A stretch of DNA of 26,669 nt from assembly GCA_047635375.1 (NCBI GenBank), contig JBLIKP010000026.1, forward strand, positions 1 to 26,669, written 5' to 3'. A program made the position numbers and the translations under genes. The notes under the pieces were generated by a model. It was not told the DNA's origin and ran no database searches. It worked only from the letters and a program-made list of their open reading frames with translations. This document shows positions 1-8,444 of this stretch, in pieces (the stretch's first letter is position 1; each line of letters begins with the position of its first letter). This stretch comes from JBLIKP01 sp047635375 (GTDB lineage Bacteria; Bacteroidota; Bacteroidia; Sphingobacteriales; Sphingobacteriaceae).

Positions 1-330
1 AGTGCCTTTCAATCTAAGTTTTCCATAAGGGAGAGCAAGCTCATCTACAATGGTTAACGATCGTTCAATAGGTATTTTTTCCTTTTCCAACCAATAAGAA
101 ACCGCTTTTCCGCTTAGGTTCATGTAGGTCGATGGTTTTATTAGAACCAACGTCCTCCCCTTAAATTTTATAACAGCCTTATCCGCGTAACGAGAGGAAA
201 CAAAAAAAGCATCCCCGTCAGTACGGGAATGCTTTTTAATAAATTTATCTATAACCATGAATCCTACATTATGGCGCGTAGTGGAGTAATCAGACCCGAT
301 ATTTCCAAGACCGCAAATGAGGTATTTCAT
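1..330 (-). CDS. pth: Peptidyl-tRNA hydrolase, C-terminus cut by window edge
   Basis: Releases tRNA from peptidyl-tRNAs that drop off the ribosome (cytoplasm). The minus frame opens at ATG 330 and stays open to position 1, giving 110 residues of a protein that is usually about 185-210. The Pth signature is clear: GLGNIGSDY near residues 7-15, TRHNVGF at 18-24 with the catalytic His, and KPSTYMNLSGKAV about residues 64-76. VDELALPYGKL near residue 95 carries the conserved Asp. It begins 18 nt after the rplY stop, so it is the last visible gene of the tRNA-Gln/prs/rplY/pth block. One oddity is a terminator-like hairpin within codons 33-43, in a segment that looks about five residues longer than Pth sequences I remember. 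Identity is sure; the end lies outside the window. Confidence 0.95.
   Translation of the reverse strand, partial: MKYLICGLGNIGSDYSTTRHNVGFMVIDKFIKKHSRTDGDAFFVSSRYADKAVIKFKGRTLVLIKPSTYMNLSGKAVSYWLEKEKIPIERSLTIVDELALPYGKLRLKGT
202..237 (-). terminator. Terminator-like hairpin inside pth coding sequence
   Basis: On the minus strand the sequence forms a 10-bp stem (GCATTCCCGT / ACGGGGATGC, one G-U pair) around a 4-nt ACTG loop. Five A's precede it and seven T's follow it directly. Stem arms are at 209-218 and 223-232. It also reads as a stem plus T-tract on the plus strand. It has the shape of an intrinsic terminator but sits in frame inside pth. Whether it terminates is unknown. Confidence 0.5.
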
Positions 331-348
331 GAGAAAATAGGAATAGTC

Positions 349-966
349 TTATGCTTCTCCGCCTTCAGTCGCTCCTTCAGCAGCAGCTGGTGCAGCATCA
401 TCATCATCCTCAGCAACTACTACGTTACGTGGACGAATTACACTTACGATAGGTAAACCTGCCGAAGAAATGATTTTGATGTCACCTAATTGAAGGTCAT
501 TAACTTTGAAAGATTTTCCCATTTCAAGAGAAGTAACATCTACTTCTACGTGTTCTGGTAAATTCTTTGGCAAACCTTTAACCTTGATACGACGTAATTT
601 TTGAATTAAACGTCCACCTAGCTTAACACCTTTTGCAGCTCCTACAATTTGTACAGGAACTTCCATAGTGGTAGCTAAAGATTCGTCAATTTCAAGAAAG
701 TCAACGTGCAAGATTTTTTCAGATACCGGGTGGAACTGAATGTCTTTCATCAATGCAGTAACTTTTTTAGACCCTAAGTTAAGATCTACGAAGTGAGCTT
801 CAGCAGTATAAACTAACTCTTTGAAGTCGTTTTCAAATGATGAAAAATGAAGCGTTTCTTTACCTCCGTAAAGTACACAAGGTACTTTACCTTCGTAACG
901 TAATTCCTTTGCAGAAATTTTACCAGTAGAAGATCTGAGGATTCCTTTTAATGCAACCGATTTCAT
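349..966 (-). CDS. rplY: 50S ribosomal protein L25 / Ctc-type long form
   Basis: Ribosomal protein that binds 5S rRNA in the large subunit. The 205 residues begin MKSVALKGILRSSTGK, then RYEGKVPCVLYGG, the usual start of the L25 5S-binding domain. A second beta domain (the TL5/Ctc extension) follows from about residue 95 and includes PVQIVGAAKGVKLGG. The tail is acidic and Ala-rich (EDDDDAAPAAAEGATEGGEA), as in other long bacterial L25 proteins. It lies 43 nt downstream of prs and 18 nt upstream of pth on the same strand, the usual order in Bacteroidota, so the three probably share a transcript. ATG at 966 is the first in-frame methionine and matches the family start. Confidence 0.96.
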   Translation of the reverse strand: MKSVALKGILRSSTGKISAKELRYEGKVPCVLYGGKETLHFSSFENDFKELVYTAEAHFVDLNLGSKKVTALMKDIQFHPVSEKILHVDFLEIDESLATTMEVPVQIVGAAKGVKLGGRLIQKLRRIKVKGLPKNLPEHVEVDVTSLEMGKSFKVNDLQLGDIKIISSAGLPIVSVIRPRNVVVAEDDDDAAPAAAEGATEGGEA

Positions 967-1009
967 TTTATTTTAATTAATGTGTTTCTAAATCAAATGT
1001 ATGTAAGCC

Positions 1010-1957
1010 TTATTTGCTTACATGAAATAAACTGCTGATTGATCCGTGTTCATTAACGTTTATTATAGCGTTAGAGAATAGGTCGGCAACCGACAGTACT
1101 TTAATTTTTTCGCTTTCTTGTTTTAAAGGAATTGTATCACATACAATTAGCTCCTCTAATTGAGAATTAGCTATGTTTTCATAGGCTTTTCCTGAAAGGA
1201 CTGGGTGAGTACACACAGCTCTTACGGTAGAAGCTCCTTTTTCTTTTAATAATTCAGCAGCCTTACAAAGTGTACCAGCGGTATCACAAATGTCGTCTAC
1301 TAAAATAATGTCCTTGCCAGTTACATCACCAATTACGGTCATTGAGGCAATTTCATTAGCACGTTTACGCTCTTTGTCGCAGATAATAACATCGGCTTTA
1401 AGCGCTTTCGCAAAAACTCTAGCTCTATGTGCACCTCCCATATCCGGAGATCCTATTACTAGGTTAGGTAATTTAAGGCTTTCAATATACGGTAAAAATA
1501 TTACCGATGCATCTAAGTGATCCACCGGGATATCGAAAAACCCTTGAATTTGCGCTGCATGCAAATCCATTGTCATTACTCGGTCAGCGCCGGCAGCGGT
1601 TAGCAAATTTGCTATAAGCTTTGAGCCGATAGCCACACGTGGCTTATCTTTTCTGTCCTGACGAGCCATTCCGAAATAAGGAATAACTGCAGTAATGTAG
1701 TGTGCCGAAGCACGTCGAGCAGCATCAATCATTAATAGTAATTCCAACAAATTGTCAGAAGGCGCTATTGTTGATTGAATTAAATATAAATCAGAGCCTC
1801 TAACCGATTCATTAAAATAAGGCTGGAACTCGCCGTCGCTAAACTTGCTTACCTCAACATCCCCAAGAGGTTGGTCAAAGGCTTTAGCTACTTTTTCTGC
1901 TAATTCTTTTGATGCGCTTCCTGCGAATAATTTTACCGGGTTAAATCTAGATGGCAT
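1010..1957 (-). CDS. prs: Ribose-phosphate pyrophosphokinase
   Basis: Makes PRPP from ribose 5-phosphate and ATP, feeding purine, pyrimidine, His, Trp and NAD synthesis (cytoplasm). The 315 residues match the usual class I length. Visible motifs: FGMARQDRK (95-103) of the ATP-binding region, DLHAAQIQGFF (131-141) of the metal/substrate region, KERKRANE (195-202) in the catalytic flexible loop, and the PRPP-binding signature VDDICDTAGT (220-229). Its start is 83 nt beyond the mature 3' end of tRNA-Gln, with a stable hairpin between them. I see no clear TAnnTTTG element in that gap, so it may be transcribed from the tRNA promoter or from an unrecognised one. Confidence 0.98.
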   Translation of the reverse strand: MPSRFNPVKLFAGSASKELAEKVAKAFDQPLGDVEVSKFSDGEFQPYFNESVRGSDLYLIQSTIAPSDNLLELLLMIDAARRASAHYITAVIPYFGMARQDRKDKPRVAIGSKLIANLLTAAGADRVMTMDLHAAQIQGFFDIPVDHLDASVIFLPYIESLKLPNLVIGSPDMGGAHRARVFAKALKADVIICDKERKRANEIASMTVIGDVTGKDIILVDDICDTAGTLCKAAELLKEKGASTVRAVCTHPVLSGKAYENIANSQLEELIVCDTIPLKQESEKIKVLSVADLFSNAIINVNEHGSISSLFHVSK

Positions 1958-1996
1958 AGAGCCTTATTTTACGGTTTAAAAGTGCTTAAAAATTTA

Positions 1997-2027
1997 AATT
2001 CCCCGCCCAGTTACAGGACGGGGAATT
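1997..2027 (-). terminator. Hairpin between tRNA-Gln and prs (terminator or attenuator)
   Basis: On the minus strand AATTCCCCGTCC pairs with GGGCGGGGAATT (12 bp, one G-U) around a 7-nt loop, followed by the T-rich TTAAATTTTTAAG. It would trim or terminate the tRNA-Gln transcript. Because prs starts only 39 nt further on, it may also limit read-through into prs. The U-tract is interrupted, so termination is likely partial. Confidence 0.6.
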
Positions 2028-2039
2028 CAGTATTGCTTG

Positions 2040-2112
2040 TTGTCCGACCAGGGCTCGAACCTGGACTCTTCTGTACCAAAAACAGACGTGTTGCCAGTTA
2101 CACCATCGGACA
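2040..2112 (-). tRNA. tRNA-Gln (UUG)
   Basis: The minus strand folds as a complete cloverleaf. The acceptor stem is TGTCCGA/TCGGACA (7 bp) and the discriminator A is at 2040. The D arm contains GTGTAACTGGCAAC. The anticodon stem TCTGT/ACAGA encloses loop TTTTGGT with anticodon TTG, and the T arm is CCAGG/CCTGG around TTCGAGC. U1-A72 pairing is typical of tRNA-Gln. CCA is not encoded. No intron or mismatch is seen. Confidence 0.96.
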
Positions 2113-2130
2113 CTATCCCGTTAGGGAATG

Positions 2131-2162
2131 CAAATGTAAAAATTCCCGAATGATTATTCAAA
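2131..2162 (-). promoter_or_regulatory. Bacteroidota-type promoter for tRNA-Gln
   Basis: On the minus strand a -33 TTTG (2159-2162) is followed after 20 nt by a perfect -7 element TACATTTG (2131-2138), matching the TTTG/TAnnTTTG consensus of the primary Bacteroidota sigma factor. The start site would fall about 2125, a dozen bases before the tRNA. Confidence 0.8.
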
Positions 2163-2260
2163 TAAAAGACCTGAAAAAAATCACAAATCTCTATTTTTTT
2201 TTAATTTTCAGGGCCTTAAATAGAATATATGTGTGAAATAACGTTTTTCTAACGGCCTCC

Positions 2261-2297
2261 TTCGGTCCTTTACCGAAAATATTTTTTAATTTCGGCA
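2261..2297 (+). promoter_or_regulatory. Possible alternating hairpins upstream of first DUF2723 gene
   Basis: TTCGGT-CCTTT-ACCGAA (2261-2277) forms a 6-bp hairpin followed by AATATTTTTT. The second arm can instead pair downstream, with CCGAAA (2273-2278) matching TTTCGG (about 2290-2295). The two pairings exclude each other. It lies 30-70 nt before the start codon and could be a weak leader switch, a terminator for upstream transcription, or chance in AT-rich DNA. Confidence 0.3.
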
Positions 2298-2327
2298 GTT
2301 CAAATAAGACCTAATCGATTAAAAAAT

Positions 2328-5300
2328 ATGTCGAACTTCAAAAAAATCAATATCATAACAGGGTGGTTAGTATTTCTAATAGCCACCATTGTTTATGTTC
2401 TTACGCTAGAACCCACTGTTAGTTTCTGGGATTGCGGAGAATTTATTGCTGCTTCTCTTAAAATCCAGATTATGCATCCTCCAGGGGCACCAATGTTTGG
2501 AATGATTGTAAGGATGTTCACGCTTCTTGCAGGTGGAAATGAAGAATCAATAGCATTCTTTGCTAATATGAGTTCGGCATTTTCGAGTAGTTTTACTATT
2601 CTTTTTCTATTCTGGACAATTACTCATTTAGCTAAAAAACTATTCCCAGCCACAGAAGAGGAGTCGACTGGAAACAATATTGCAATTATTGCCAGTGGTT
2701 TTATTGGAGCTCTTGCTTACACCTTTTCAGATACATTTTGGTTCTCAGCGGTTGAAACTGAAGTTTACGCAATGTCGTCGTTCTTTACGGCCATTGTATT
2801 TTGGGCCATCCTTAAATGGGAAAATGTTGCTGATGAACCTCGTGCAGATCGATGGTTGGTTTTTATTGCATTCTTAATGGGACTTTCTATTGGTGTTCAC
2901 CTTTTGAACTTACTAGCAATTCCAGCAATCGCCTTTGTTTACTACTTCAGGAAATTTGAGGTTACCAAAAAGGGAGTTCTTATAACCTCAATAATTGCAG
3001 TCGCAACTTTAGGAGTATTCAATAGCCTAGCTCCAACCTTGGTTTCTTTAACAGCAGGGTTCGACCGCTTCTTTGTGAATACTTTAGGTCTGCCTTTCTT
3101 TAGTGGAGCATATTTCTTTATCGCCTTATTAATAGGTGGCTTTGTTTACGGAATTCTTTATTCTCATAAAAAAGGTAAATCAGTATTGAACATGGCGCTT
3201 TTATGCGCGTTTATGGCAATTCTAGGATTCTCACCCTATGCCACTACGGTTATCCGCTCAAGCGCTAACCCAAGTATCGATATGAACGATCCAGAGGACC
3301 TTTATAGTCTTGTTTCTTATATCAATCGTGAGCAATATGGTGATAGCCCGTTATTAAAAGGAAATCATTTTGCAGTTGAAGGAAAAGATATTTCAAGTGT
3401 TGAAACCAATAAAGAAGACTATATCCGCAAGGACGGCAAATATGTAAGTATTGGTAAAAAAGTTAAGCGTAAATACAGTAACGATGTGCAAATGTTGTTC
3501 CCACGTATTTATAGTCACGATAATCCAAGCCATGTTAGCTTTTACCGTCAATGGTTAGGGCTTAAAGAAAATCAAATTCCAACTTTCGGGGACAACCTTA
3601 GATTCTTTTTTACCTACCAGGTTGGGCACATGTATTTCAGATATTTCATGTGGAATTTTGCTGGGCGTCAAAACAACGAGCAAGGACATGGTGAGGTTGA
3701 TCAGGGGAATTGGATTAGCGGTGTTAAATTTATTGACGCAATGCGACTTGGAAATCAAAATAATCTCCCTTCTAAGATTACAGGAAATGCAGCTCATAAC
3801 AGATTGTATTTTTTGCCTTTTATTTTAGGATTATTAGGTCTATTCTACCATTATAAAAAGAATAAAAAAGACGGATTAGTAGTTTTGATGCTATTCTTCT
3901 TTACTGGAATGGCAATTGTGTTGTATCTAAACCAATATCCTTTGCAGCCAAGAGAGCGTGATTATGCCTATGTGGGTTCGTTTTATGCCTATGCGATTTG
4001 GATTGGATTAGGGGTATTGGCAGTTTATGAGTTTGGAAAAAAATATTTAAACCCAACAACAGCATCAATTGGATCCCTTGTGATTTGCATGGCTGTTCCA
4101 ACCCTAATGGCAGCCGAAGGATGGGATGACCATGATCGTAGTGGGAAATACACTGCACGTGATATCGCAAAAAATTATCTTAACTCATGTGAGCCGAATG
4201 CAATTCTATTCACAATGGGAGACAACGACACTTACCCATTATGGTACGTTCAAGAAGTTGAGGGTTACCGCACTGATGTCCGTGTTGTAAACCTTAGTTT
4301 ACTTGGAACTCCTTGGTACATTGATCACCAAAGAAGAAAATATTATGAAGGTGATCCACTACCAATGAGCATTCCGCAAAGCGCAGTTATTAAAGGTAAT
4401 CGTGATTATATCCCATTATATGAGCGTATTAAAACTCATGCCGATGTAGATAAGGTTGTAGACTTCGTTATTAGCGATAGCCGTGAAACCAAAGGCGGAC
4501 GCGCTGGTCAAGAAATTGATTACATGCCATCTCGTAAATTGAAATTAACCATCAATAAAGATCAAGTAATTAAGTCAGGAACAGTATTAGCCTCTGATAG
4601 CAACCTGATTGTTGATGAGATGACTTGGGAGATAAAAGGAAATGGAATCTTTAAGGACGATTTAATGATTCTTGATATTCTTGCCACCAATAACTGGGAG
4701 CGACCAATTTATTTTGCAACTACCATTGGTAGAATTGGAAGCAAGGAATTTATCGGTCTTGACAAGTATTTCCGTCAGGATGGACTTACCTATCGTGTGG
4801 TTCCTATTGAAAACAACTTGTTAAAACAAGGTAATGTAAGGCTTAATACTGAAGTAATGTATGCTCATATGATGAACGATTATGTGTGGGGAAATATGGA
4901 TACCGGGAATATTTATGGTGATCCAGAAACCACTCGAATGACCGTAAATCTGCGTAATCATTTCTATAATCTTGCAGCTGCAATGTATAATAGCGGCCAA
5001 AAGGATAAAGCAATGGCTGCCTTGGAGAAAGCATTGGAAGTAATTCCTGATCGTAATATCCCATACAACTATTCGGTTGTGCAATATGGAGAAATGTTCT
5101 ATAAACTTCAGGCGCCTGAGAAAGCTAATCCAATTATGGAGATAATGGCTGAGCGTACAGAAGAGAATATCCTTTATTACTCAACCCTAGGCGGGCAAGA
5201 ACAAGAAGCCGTTAGGTATAGCCTTCAACGAGAATTTTCGATTTATAGAAGTTTATTTATGCTTCCAAAGCAATTCGGTCAAACAGAATTGGCAGAACGT

Positions 5301-5351
5301 TTGGAAGCTCGTTTCAATGAAATGCAGCAGGAATATCTAAGTTTAAAATAA
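2328..5351 (+). CDS. DUF2723 family membrane protein (TMEM260-like GT-C), copy 1
   Basis: A 1007-residue polytopic inner-membrane protein. The first TM helix (about 9-27) leads into PTVSFWDCGEFIAAS (29-43). The acidic pair Asp35/Glu38 resembles the first-loop catalytic acids of GT-C glycosyltransferases. HPPGAPMFG (50-58) follows, with about ten further TM segments to residue 600. Other family blocks are QPRERDYAYVGSFYAY after the last hydrophobic cluster and the soluble FTMGDNDTYPLWYVQEVEG. The C-terminal 150 residues are helical and TPR-like (YNSGQKDKAMAALEKALEV). The eukaryotic relative TMEM260 is a protein O-mannosyltransferase; a role in envelope protein glycosylation here is inference. 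A second copy follows at 5472. Confidence 0.9.
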   Translation: MSNFKKINIITGWLVFLIATIVYVLTLEPTVSFWDCGEFIAASLKIQIMHPPGAPMFGMIVRMFTLLAGGNEESIAFFANMSSAFSSSFTILFLFWTITHLAKKLFPATEEESTGNNIAIIASGFIGALAYTFSDTFWFSAVETEVYAMSSFFTAIVFWAILKWENVADEPRADRWLVFIAFLMGLSIGVHLLNLLAIPAIAFVYYFRKFEVTKKGVLITSIIAVATLGVFNSLAPTLVSLTAGFDRFFVNTLGLPFFSGAYFFIALLIGGFVYGILYSHKKGKSVLNMALLCAFMAILGFSPYATTVIRSSANPSIDMNDPEDLYSLVSYINREQYGDSPLLKGNHFAVEGKDISSVETNKEDYIRKDGKYVSIGKKVKRKYSNDVQMLFPRIYSHDNPSHVSFYRQWLGLKENQIPTFGDNLRFFFTYQVGHMYFRYFMWNFAGRQNNEQGHGEVDQGNWISGVKFIDAMRLGNQNNLPSKITGNAAHNRLYFLPFILGLLGLFYHYKKNKKDGLVVLMLFFFTGMAIVLYLNQYPLQPRERDYAYVGSFYAYAIWIGLGVLAVYEFGKKYLNPTTASIGSLVICMAVPTLMAAEGWDDHDRSGKYTARDIAKNYLNSCEPNAILFTMGDNDTYPLWYVQEVEGYRTDVRVVNLSLLGTPWYIDHQRRKYYEGDPLPMSIPQSAVIKGNRDYIPLYERIKTHADVDKVVDFVISDSRETKGGRAGQEIDYMPSRKLKLTINKDQVIKSGTVLASDSNLIVDEMTWEIKGNGIFKDDLMILDILATNNWERPIYFATTIGRIGSKEFIGLDKYFRQDGLTYRVVPIENNLLKQGNVRLNTEVMYAHMMNDYVWGNMDTGNIYGDPETTRMTVNLRNHFYNLAAAMYNSGQKDKAMAALEKALEVIPDRNIPYNYSVVQYGEMFYKLQAPEKANPIMEIMAERTEENILYYSTLGGQEQEAVRYSLQREFSIYRSLFMLPKQFGQTELAERLEARFNEMQQEYLSLK

Positions 5352-5368
5352 TTAAGAATAAATTAATT

Positions 5369-5402
5369 GCCCCGATCCAATAATGGTTCGGGGCTTTTTT
5401 TT
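5369..5402 (+). terminator. Intrinsic terminator after DUF2723 copy 1
   Basis: GCCCCGATCC and GGTTCGGGGC (5369-5394) pair with one T-T mismatch around loop AATAAT, followed by eight T's (5395-5402). It lies 18 nt past the stop, so the second DUF2723 gene is likely transcribed at least partly from its own promoter. Confidence 0.9.
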
Positions 5403-5471
5403 GCCCGTTTTATTGGGAATAAATGAACACTGCCCGGATTTTTTTTAATTTAACAGCAAATTGAATTACAC

Positions 5472-8444
5472 ATGAAAAGTATAAAGTGGAACGCCATTAT
5501 TGGATGGATTGTATTTTTAATATCCTTTGTTACTTATACTCTAACTGTAGCGCCAAGCGTGAGTTTTTGGGACTGTGGTGAGTTTATAGCGGCATCAATG
5601 AAAATGCAAGTGGCTCACTCTCCGGGGGCTCCGTTGTTCATTTTAATCGGAAATTTATTTTCCAAATTTGCTTTTGGAGATTTAACCAAGGTTGCATTTA
5701 TGGTAAATATGGTCTCGGTGGTGAGTAGTGCATTCACCATATTTTTTTTATACCATACCATCGTTTTACTCCTTAAAAAAATCAAGAATGCAAACAGCAT
5801 GGCGATTTTTACGGCCGCGGCAATCGGTGCAGTTTCTTTTGCATTTACAGATACTTTTTGGTTTTCGGCAGTGGAGGCTGAGGTTTACGCGCTTTCATCG
5901 TTAATGACTGCTATTGTTTTTTGGGCAATGTTGCGTTGGGAGAAAGATTCTGACAAGGCTTTCGCCGATAAATGGCTTTTGTTAATTTCTTTTGTAATCG
6001 GACTTTCTATTGGTGTACATCTATTGAATCTATTGGCAATCCCTTCCCTTTGCTTTATTTATTATTTTAAGAAAAGGACAATTTCAATTAAGGGTGTGGC
6101 AATAACAGCGGGTATTTCTGTATTGCTCCTTTTCTTGGTTCAATATGTGATTATTCAGTATTTAATCAAGGGAGCAGCGAAGGCTGAGCTTTTTGCGGTT
6201 AATACTATTGGATTGCCATTCAATTCTGGAGTAATCATTTATTCATTAATGATTTTAGGGGTAGTCGGCTATTTTCTTCGAAAAAGCTACAAGGAAAGGA
6301 AGGTCAATTTACACCATAGTTTGCTTGCTTTTTGTTTTATTCTATTGGGATATAGTACCTACTCCATGGTAGTCATCCGCTCACAAGCGAACCCAGCAAT
6401 TGATATTAATAATCCTGAAAATATATTCAACTTAATTTCCTATTTGGATCGTGAACAATATGGTGATCGTCCGCTTTTAAAGGGAAGAAATTACAACGCA
6501 AAAGCCGTTGGTTTGCAAGATGGCAGGGAGGTTATCCGTAAAGTGGATGGTGAATGGAAAATTGTTGGTAGAAAGCTTGAAGCACAATATAAGGATGACG
6601 ACCAGACGATTTTCCCTAGAATGTATAGCGCAAATGCAAAGCACATTCGAGCGTACAAACAATATGCAGGAATAAAAGGGGATAAAAACCCAACGCTTGG
6701 AGACAATATTTCTTTTTTCAGAACCTACCAGCTTAATTGGATGTACTGGCGTTACTTTTTATGGAACTTTGTAGGTAGGCAAAATGATAGTCAGGGTTAT
6801 AGCGATAATTTTCAGGGAAATTGGATTTCAGGGATAGAAGTTATTGATAGAAGCCGATTGGGCCCACAGGACAATTTAACAGAGAGGATGAAGAATGATA
6901 GAACAAGAAATGTGTATTTCTTCCTTCCGCTGATTTTAGGGATTATCGGCCTGGTTTTTCATTTTCTAAATGCCAAGAAAGATGCTTGGGTAGTGCTTAT
7001 GTTATTTCTTTTAACCGGAGTGGCAATTGTGGTCTATTTAAATCAAACTCCATTTCAACCGAGAGAAAGAGACTATGCCTATGTGGGTTCATTTTATGCT
7101 TTTGCCATTTGGCTAGGAATAGGTGCGTTTGCAATAATGCATTGGATAGGTAAGGGGAAAAAATGGGCGCCTCTACTTGGGATAATAGCGATTCCCGTTC
7201 CCGCCACATTATTGGCTGAAAATTATGATGATCACGATAGGTCCCAAAATTATATTGCACGAGACATAGCATATAATACCCTTATTAGCCTTCCTCCAAA
7301 CGCCATTTTCTTTACAAATGGAGATAATGCCACTTATCCAGTTTGGTATTTACAGGAGGTTGAGAATGTACGCCCCGATGTAAGAGTGGTTAATATAAGT
7401 CTGCTTGGAACAGAATGGTACATTGACCAACAAAAATTTGTAACCACCGGGAATCCTCCGTTACCCATTTCTTTAGAGCGTGAGCAATACTACGATGAAG
7501 TAAAAGAAATGGTCAGGTTTAAGGACGGGGAGATAGCCGGGTATACCCCGATAAAGGATTTAGTGGATTTCATTAAATCTGACAATCAGAAAACAAAAAT
7601 TAAAGTTCCGGCCTATGGAATGCAAGATTTCTATCCGACAAAAAACGTTTCACTGTCCCTTGATACAGCCTTAATTAAAAAGCTGGGTTTAGTTACTCAA
7701 GAGGAATCCAAAAGACTTTTAAACGAAGTTAATTTTAGAATCCCTAGAGGGATTTTAAGAAAATCTGACTTGGTTGTTATGGATATACTAGCCAATAATG
7801 ACGGCTCAAGGCCGATTTGTTTCAGCTTAATGATCGGAGAAAGTAACCTTTACGGATTAAAATCATTTCTGGAATTAAGGGGGCTAACCTATCAATTTAA
7901 GCCCCTTAAGGATAAAAAGAGCAAAATATCATGGGGTTATATAAATGACGATTATCTATTTGATTTATTAGTTAATAAATTCAAATGGGGAAATTTAAAT
8001 GCCGGAGGAATGGTTCCACCTCAAGCCTTGTCAATACAAGGAAATCTTAGAACAATAGCTTATTTGTTTGGTCAGAAACTGCTTAACCAAGGGGAGGGTG
8101 AAAAATGCTTGGAATTACTGGATAAATTCGATCAAGAAATGCCAAAAGAATTTTTCCCTAGCGATGGCCAACTTGCAAAGTTCGTTGATTTATATTTAAA
8201 AGCTGGGGCAGCTCAAAAGGGAGTTGAACTTGCAAATGAAATCATGTTCAACACCACTCAGGAATTTGACTATTTGGCCAAACATGGTCGTATTACCAAG
8301 GCAAACAATAAAAAAAGGATGCAGGCCTTAGTGAATTCACAAGGACAGATAATTAGGGCGCTTAAAAACAACAACGAGCAAGATACTGCCGCAATTTATG
8401 CGAAGGATCTTGCTCGTATGCAAAAAGTTGTAAAAGCCTTATAG
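5472..8444 (+). CDS. DUF2723 family membrane protein (TMEM260-like GT-C), copy 2
   Basis: A 990-residue paralogue of the preceding gene, colinear along its whole length. It keeps APSVSFWDCGEFIAAS (28-43) with the acidic pair Asp34/Glu37, QPRERDYAYVGSFYAF, and the soluble FFTNGDNATYPVWYLQEVE block. The HPPGAP block reads HSPGAP here, and copy 1's GDNDTYP is GDNATYP, losing an acidic residue. The two may therefore differ in donor or acceptor choice. The C-terminal soluble part is helical. The gene ends inside accA: its TAG at 8442-8444 overlaps the convergent accA stop by 6 nt. The family is sure; the glycosyltransferase role is inferred. Confidence 0.9.
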   Translation: MKSIKWNAIIGWIVFLISFVTYTLTVAPSVSFWDCGEFIAASMKMQVAHSPGAPLFILIGNLFSKFAFGDLTKVAFMVNMVSVVSSAFTIFFLYHTIVLLLKKIKNANSMAIFTAAAIGAVSFAFTDTFWFSAVEAEVYALSSLMTAIVFWAMLRWEKDSDKAFADKWLLLISFVIGLSIGVHLLNLLAIPSLCFIYYFKKRTISIKGVAITAGISVLLLFLVQYVIIQYLIKGAAKAELFAVNTIGLPFNSGVIIYSLMILGVVGYFLRKSYKERKVNLHHSLLAFCFILLGYSTYSMVVIRSQANPAIDINNPENIFNLISYLDREQYGDRPLLKGRNYNAKAVGLQDGREVIRKVDGEWKIVGRKLEAQYKDDDQTIFPRMYSANAKHIRAYKQYAGIKGDKNPTLGDNISFFRTYQLNWMYWRYFLWNFVGRQNDSQGYSDNFQGNWISGIEVIDRSRLGPQDNLTERMKNDRTRNVYFFLPLILGIIGLVFHFLNAKKDAWVVLMLFLLTGVAIVVYLNQTPFQPRERDYAYVGSFYAFAIWLGIGAFAIMHWIGKGKKWAPLLGIIAIPVPATLLAENYDDHDRSQNYIARDIAYNTLISLPPNAIFFTNGDNATYPVWYLQEVENVRPDVRVVNISLLGTEWYIDQQKFVTTGNPPLPISLEREQYYDEVKEMVRFKDGEIAGYTPIKDLVDFIKSDNQKTKIKVPAYGMQDFYPTKNVSLSLDTALIKKLGLVTQEESKRLLNEVNFRIPRGILRKSDLVVMDILANNDGSRPICFSLMIGESNLYGLKSFLELRGLTYQFKPLKDKKSKISWGYINDDYLFDLLVNKFKWGNLNAGGMVPPQALSIQGNLRTIAYLFGQKLLNQGEGEKCLELLDKFDQEMPKEFFPSDGQLAKFVDLYLKAGAAQKGVELANEIMFNTTQEFDYLAKHGRITKANNKKRMQALVNSQGQIIRALKNNNEQDTAAIYAKDLARMQKVVKAL

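Noticed and set aside
229..456. 75-residue plus-strand ORF over the pth/rplY junction
   Set aside because: It is antisense to two clearly conserved genes and has no recognisable motif.
1982..2236. 84-residue plus-strand ORF across the tRNA region
   Set aside because: It reads antisense through tRNA-Gln and its terminator and has no protein-like features.
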